A stretch of 8,412 bases of DNA. It comes from Oscillospiraceae bacterium. GTDB lineage: Bacteria; Bacillota_A; Clostridia; Saccharofermentanales; Saccharofermentanaceae. The stretch is taken from contig CADAXO010000079.1 in assembly GCA_902791885.1 (NCBI GenBank), positions 1-8,412 on the forward strand. Direction: 5' to 3'. Shown here piece by piece: positions 6,438 to 8,412 of this stretch (position 1 is the first letter of the stretch; the number at the start of each line of letters is the position of its first letter). A program made the translations under genes and the position numbers. The notes beneath the pieces are model-generated. The model saw nothing but the letters and a program-made list of their open reading frames with translations, was not told where the DNA came from and searched no databases.

Positions 6438-7526
6438 TCAACCGTTGAACTTATCCTGCCAGGACTTGATCAGTGCCTCATCCTCGAAGTAATTGATCCT
6501 CATGGCATTCTTAACATCTGCAAGAGTCTTTGCCGCTTCTTCACGTGCAGCATCCGTACCCTTCTTCAATACATCAACAACATAAGGGATATTCTTCTGA
6601 AGCTCTTCTCTTCTTGCTCTGATCGGAGCGAGCTCATCTTCGAGAACATTAATGAGGAACTTCTTGACCTTAACGTCTCCGAGGCCGCCTCTCTGGTAAT
6701 GCTCCTTCATCTCATCAAGGCTCTTGTGCTCATTCTCGAACTTCTCAAAGTGCTCGGGCTTGCAGAAAGCATCAAGGTAAGTAAATACAGTGTTGCCCTC
6801 AAGTGATCCCGGATCTTCAACTCTTAAGTGGTTCGGGTCAGTGTACATGCCCATAACTTTCTTCTTGATAACGTCTGCGGGATCCGACAGATAGATGCAG
6901 TTGCCCAGGGACTTACTCATCTTGGCCTTGCCGTCAGTACCCGGAAGTCTGGAGCATGCCTCATTAGTAGGCAGAAGTGCTTCAGGTCTTACGAGACAGT
7001 CAGTCTTGTAGATCGTGTTGAATCTGTGAGCGATCTCCTGAGCCTGCTCGAGCATCGGGAGCTGATCTTCACCGACAGGAACTGTTGTGGCCTTGAACGC
7101 CGTGATATCAGCTGTCTGGCTGATCGGATAACAGAAGAATCCGACGGGGATCGAAGCCTCGAAATTTCTGAGCTGTATCTCTGATTTAACTGTAGGATTA
7201 CGCTGAAGTCTTGAGACCGTAACCATGTTCATATAGTAGAACGTAAGCTCTGTGAGCTCTGAGATCTCAGACTGAATAAGAATGTTGGACTTCTCGGGAT
7301 CCAATCCGCATGACAAGTAGTCCAAAGCAACTTCAATAATATTCTCTCTAATCTTCTCGGGATTATCGACATTATCCGTGAGCGCCTGTGCATCGGCGAT
7401 CATTATAAAGATCTTCTCGTATTCTCCGGAGTTCTGAAGCTCCACTCTTCTTCTCAATGATCCGACATAATGTCCGATATGCAATCTTCCGGTCGGCCTG
7501 TCGCCGGTCAGGATTATTTTTCCCAT
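6438..7526 (-). CDS. trpS: Tryptophanyl-tRNA synthetase
   Basis: This 362-residue class I synthetase charges tRNA-Trp with tryptophan. The class I signatures are HIGH (16-19, in [11 protein letters not shown]) and KMSKS (202-206), and VGEDQ (151-155) lines the tryptophan site. It is longer than the Bacillus type (about 330 residues) and opens with TGDRPTG, so it belongs to the second, longer form of bacterial TrpRS. Compared with the Geobacillus enzyme as I remember it, the positions of Q9 and H43 are R10 and Q47 here. The ATG has GGAGGA at about 5 bases, and the leader from the predicted transcription start is only about 25 bases, so no T-box fits between. It is the first gene of the nine-gene run to the left. 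Confidence 0.96.
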   Translation of the reverse strand: MGKIILTGDRPTGRLHIGHYVGSLRRRVELQNSGEYEKIFIMIADAQALTDNVDNPEKIRENIIEVALDYLSCGLDPEKSNILIQSEISELTELTFYYMNMVTVSRLQRNPTVKSEIQLRNFEASIPVGFFCYPISQTADITAFKATTVPVGEDQLPMLEQAQEIAHRFNTIYKTDCLVRPEALLPTNEACSRLPGTDGKAKMSKSLGNCIYLSDPADVIKKKVMGMYTDPNHLRVEDPGSLEGNTVFTYLDAFCKPEHFEKFENEHKSLDEMKEHYQRGGLGDVKVKKFLINVLEDELAPIRARREELQKNIPYVVDVLKKGTDAAREEAAKTLADVKNAMRINYFEDEALIKSWQDKFNG

Positions 7527-7557
7527 AACTTCCTCCGCATAAAACCAAATTCCCTTT

Positions 7558-7586
7558 ATTTTATATTAATAATAGAAGGTTTTCAA
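7558..7586 (-). promoter_or_regulatory. Sigma-A-type promoter for the trpS operon
   Basis: On the minus strand a TTGAAA -35 box (7581-7586) and a TAAAAT -10 box (7558-7563) are separated by exactly 17 bases of AT-rich DNA. Transcription would start near 7551, leaving about 25 bases of leader before the trpS ATG, just enough for its ribosome binding site. No competing promoter is apparent closer to trpS. Confidence 0.65.
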
Positions 7587-7591
7587 ACCTT
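7576..7591. promoter_or_regulatory. Perfect inverted repeat over the -35 box (possible operator)
   Basis: AAGGTTT (7576-7582) and AAACCTT (7585-7591) form a perfect 7-bp inverted repeat with two central bases, and this symmetric site includes the -35 box. The size and position suit a dimeric repressor. The same AAGGTTT/AAACCTT arms occur within the array hairpin at 7696-7727. Regulation is inferred from position only. Confidence 0.4.
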
Positions 7592-7615
7592 ACGGGGCGC
7601 TGTTGAGGGGGCGTT

Positions 7616-7807
7616 TTGTATCATTTTTGTGTTTTTTGGAATTTGATACAAGGTTTTGGAGCTTTTCTTGTATCAAAACGAGGATTCATAAAAAATGATA
7701 CAAGGTTTCTCTTCAAACCTTGTATCAAAAACGCTTCTTCTTAGATTTGATACAAGAATCCGGCAAAATTCTTGTATCATTTTCGAGTTTTTCCCAATAT
7801 GATACAA
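7616..7807. repeat. 52-bp periodic array of eight alternating inverted 8-mers
   Basis: TTGTATCA occurs at 7616, 7668, 7720 and 7772, and its reverse complement TGATACAA at 7644, 7696, 7748 and 7800. Every copy of each orientation is exactly 52 bases from the next, and gaps between consecutive 8-mers are 20,16,20,16,20,16,20. The 8-mers are identical, while the spacers differ strongly apart from a T/A-rich tendency and a CG or TG near the start of the 20-base spacers. The three TGATACAA/TTGTATCA pairs with 16-base spacing make hairpins with perfect stems of 11 bp (7642-7677), 13 bp (7696-7727) and 12 bp (7748-7779). The array lies upstream of the trpS promoter and downstream of rqcP. It does not fit an ordinary CRISPR, because the repeats are 8 bp and alternate in orientation. 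Confidence 0.85.
7690..7727 (-). terminator. Rho-independent terminator (middle hairpin of the array)
   Basis: Read on the minus strand, a perfect 13-bp stem (7715-7727 with 7696-7708) closes a six-base loop and is followed at once by six T residues (7690-7695). It would end transcripts from rqcP before the trpS promoter. The stem is AT-rich for a terminator, which lowers certainty. The other two array hairpins have no comparable T tract on this strand. Confidence 0.55.
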
Positions 7808-7828
7808 TCTCCCGGTTTCCTGCCGCCA

Positions 7829-7841
7829 ACCTCCCGGAGGT
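7829..7841. repeat. Short GC-rich inverted repeat between the two repeat arrays
   Basis: ACCTCC and GGAGGT flank a single C, giving a perfect 6-bp inverted repeat. It is followed by a shortened piece of the neighbouring 76-bp unit (ACTTCCG at 7844-7850), where the ACAAGCGAAGCG part appears deleted. It may be the eroded edge of the tandem array, and no function can be assigned. Confidence 0.3.
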
Positions 7842-7849
7842 GCACTTCC

Positions 7850-8103
7850 GCGGAGGACTTTAGCGAGACAGCTTTTCTCTTCAGAGTTGTGTAAGCTTGT
7901 CGAGCGGACTTCCGCACAAGCGAAGCGCGGAGGACTTTAGCGAGACAGCCTTCTCTTCAGAGTTGTGTAAGCCTGTCGAGCGGACTTCCGCACAAGCGAA
8001 GCGCGGAGGACTTTAGCGAGACAGCCTTCTCTTCAGAGTTGTGTAAGCTTGTCGAGCGGACTTCCGCACAAGCGTAGCGCGGAGGACTTTAGCGAGACAG
8101 CTT
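7850..8103. repeat. Three 76/77-bp tandem repeats plus a partial fourth copy
   Basis: Units start at 7850 (77 bp), 7927 (76 bp) and 8003 (76 bp), each beginning GCGGAGGACTTTAGCGAGAC. A fourth unit starts at 8079 and breaks off after about 25 bases at 8103. Copies differ at only a few positions: one extra T in the first, T/C changes after AGACAGC and GTAAGC, and GCGTAGC instead of GCGAAGC in the third. Each unit can fold: GCTTGT/ACAAGC with an inner GCGGA/TCCGC (7895-7921 in unit 1), and a small CTCTTCAGAG element. The unit length is not a multiple of three, so it is not a coding repeat. The partial copy runs into the TAA of rqcP (8102-8104). This is probably a dispersed intergenic repeat element, but its family is not recognised. 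Confidence 0.85.
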
Positions 8104-8356
8104 ACATCAACTCATACATGGACTCGGCGTCTTCTTTTCGCACGGTGTTGGCAATCGACAGGACGCGGAAGCCCACGGTACCGTTACCGAACTCGATCGT
8201 GACCTCGTCGCCGACCTTAAGCTTCACCGACGGCTTCGCGGGGCGCCCGTTTACAGTGACACGGCCCGCAGTGCATACGTCGTTTGCCACCTGGCGGCGC
8301 TTGATGATCCTGGATACTTTCAGAAATTTGTCGAGCCTCATGCCTTCGTCAGCCAT
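8102..8356 (-). CDS. rqcP: RqcP (YabO-type) S4-domain RNA-binding protein
   Basis: This 84-residue protein consists almost wholly of an S4 RNA-binding domain: MRLDKFLKVSRIIKRR (6-21), then the loop GRVTVNGRPAKPS (31-43) and KVGDEVTIEFG (47-57). The C-terminal RKEDAESMYEL (73-83) is the hallmark of RqcP/YabO. In Bacillus, RqcP works with RqcH on stalled 50S subunits, helping add C-terminal alanine tails that mark unfinished proteins for degradation. The start at 8356 overlaps the stop of the upstream gene by one base and has AGGTAGG as ribosome binding site. The internal ATG at codon 6, where most family members begin, has its only purine-rich stretch one base away and is less likely. The stop codon lies inside the edge of the 76-bp repeat array. 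Confidence 0.95.
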   Translation of the reverse strand: MADEGMRLDKFLKVSRIIKRRQVANDVCTAGRVTVNGRPAKPSVKLKVGDEVTIEFGNGTVGFRVLSIANTVRKEDAESMYELM

Positions 8357-8412
8357 TAGGAACCTACCTGCTTTCTTCCCTTAAGCGCGCTCGCGAGTGT
8401 GAGGTCGTCCGC
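8356..8412 (-). CDS. C-terminal end of an unrecognised upstream gene (partial)
   Basis: Only one minus-strand frame stays open from the window edge to a stop that meets rqcP. It gives 18 residues (ADDLTLASALKGRKQVGS) and a TAA that overlaps the rqcP ATG by one base (TAATG). That overlap is typical of coupled genes in one operon. The residues do not look like the ends of MazG or HU, the usual neighbours of rqcP, and the fragment is too short to name. Confidence 0.45.
   Translation of the reverse strand, partial: ADDLTLASALKGRKQVGS

Noticed and set aside
7527..7610. T-box riboswitch ahead of trpS
   Set aside because: The predicted leader is only about 25 bases, and no T-box sequence or antiterminator stem is present on the minus strand.
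7748..7791. Plus-strand terminator formed by the third array hairpin and following T residues
   Set aside because: The T run is broken by CGAG and there is no plus-strand gene to terminate. The hairpin is better explained as part of the periodic array.
7616..7807. CRISPR array
   Set aside because: Repeats are only 8 bp and alternate in orientation, spacers are 16 or 20 bases, and no cas gene is in the window. The regular spacing alone does not make it a CRISPR.
7850..8103. Coding tandem repeat or insertion sequence end
   Set aside because: The unit length of 76/77 is not a multiple of three, and no transposase or terminal inverted repeats with target duplications are visible.
8049..8384. 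Plus-strand frame starting inside the 76-bp repeats and running across rqcP
   Set aside because: It is antisense to rqcP, its start sits in repeat DNA and it has no family resemblance.

Overview
The window reads as chromosomal DNA of an anaerobic, Gram-positive, Clostridia-type bacterium. The evidence is family content (RqcP, a QueT vitamin transporter, an ABC_trans_CmpB-type membrane protein, a YbxB/RsmC-type methyltransferase), strong AGGAGG-like ribosome binding sites and moderate GC. An assignment below class level would be a guess. Every convincing gene is on the minus strand, so transcription runs from the right edge to the left edge.

Right end (8102-8412): the last codons of an unrecognised gene overlap by one base the start of rqcP, the small S4-domain RNA-binding factor of ribosome quality control. 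Between rqcP and trpS lies a 575-base non-coding region (7527-8101) with two unrelated periodic structures. Next to rqcP are three 76/77-bp tandem repeats plus a partial copy that runs into the rqcP stop codon. Next comes a strictly regular array of eight 8-mers, TGATACAA and TTGTATCA alternating in orientation with spacers of 20,16,20,16,20,16,20 bases (52-bp period). The middle hairpin of this array is followed by a T6 tract on the minus strand and looks like the terminator of the rqcP unit. A good sigma-A-type promoter (7558-7586) then follows, with a perfect 7-bp inverted repeat over its -35 element.

From that promoter a tight run of nine genes goes left to the window edge, with gaps of 0-32 bases or short overlaps: trpS (tryptophanyl-tRNA synthetase), a Sir2-family deacylase, a Gfo/Idh/MocA oxidoreductase, queT, an RsmC-like methyltransferase, a CmpB-type membrane protein with a long charged tail, an Mrp/Nbp35-type Fe-S carrier ATPase, a thioredoxin-fold lipoprotein without active-site cysteines, and a truncated membrane protein. 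Several members touch tRNA or rRNA (trpS, queT, the methyltransferase), but the run as a whole looks like a mixed housekeeping operon rather than one pathway.

The two most unusual items are the leftmost gene and the 52-bp array. The leftmost gene joins the metal-binding N-terminal part of an IspF (MEcPP synthase) domain to a transmembrane helix, a predicted extracellular beta-rich domain and further membrane helices. The array keeps its spacing exactly while its spacers diverge.
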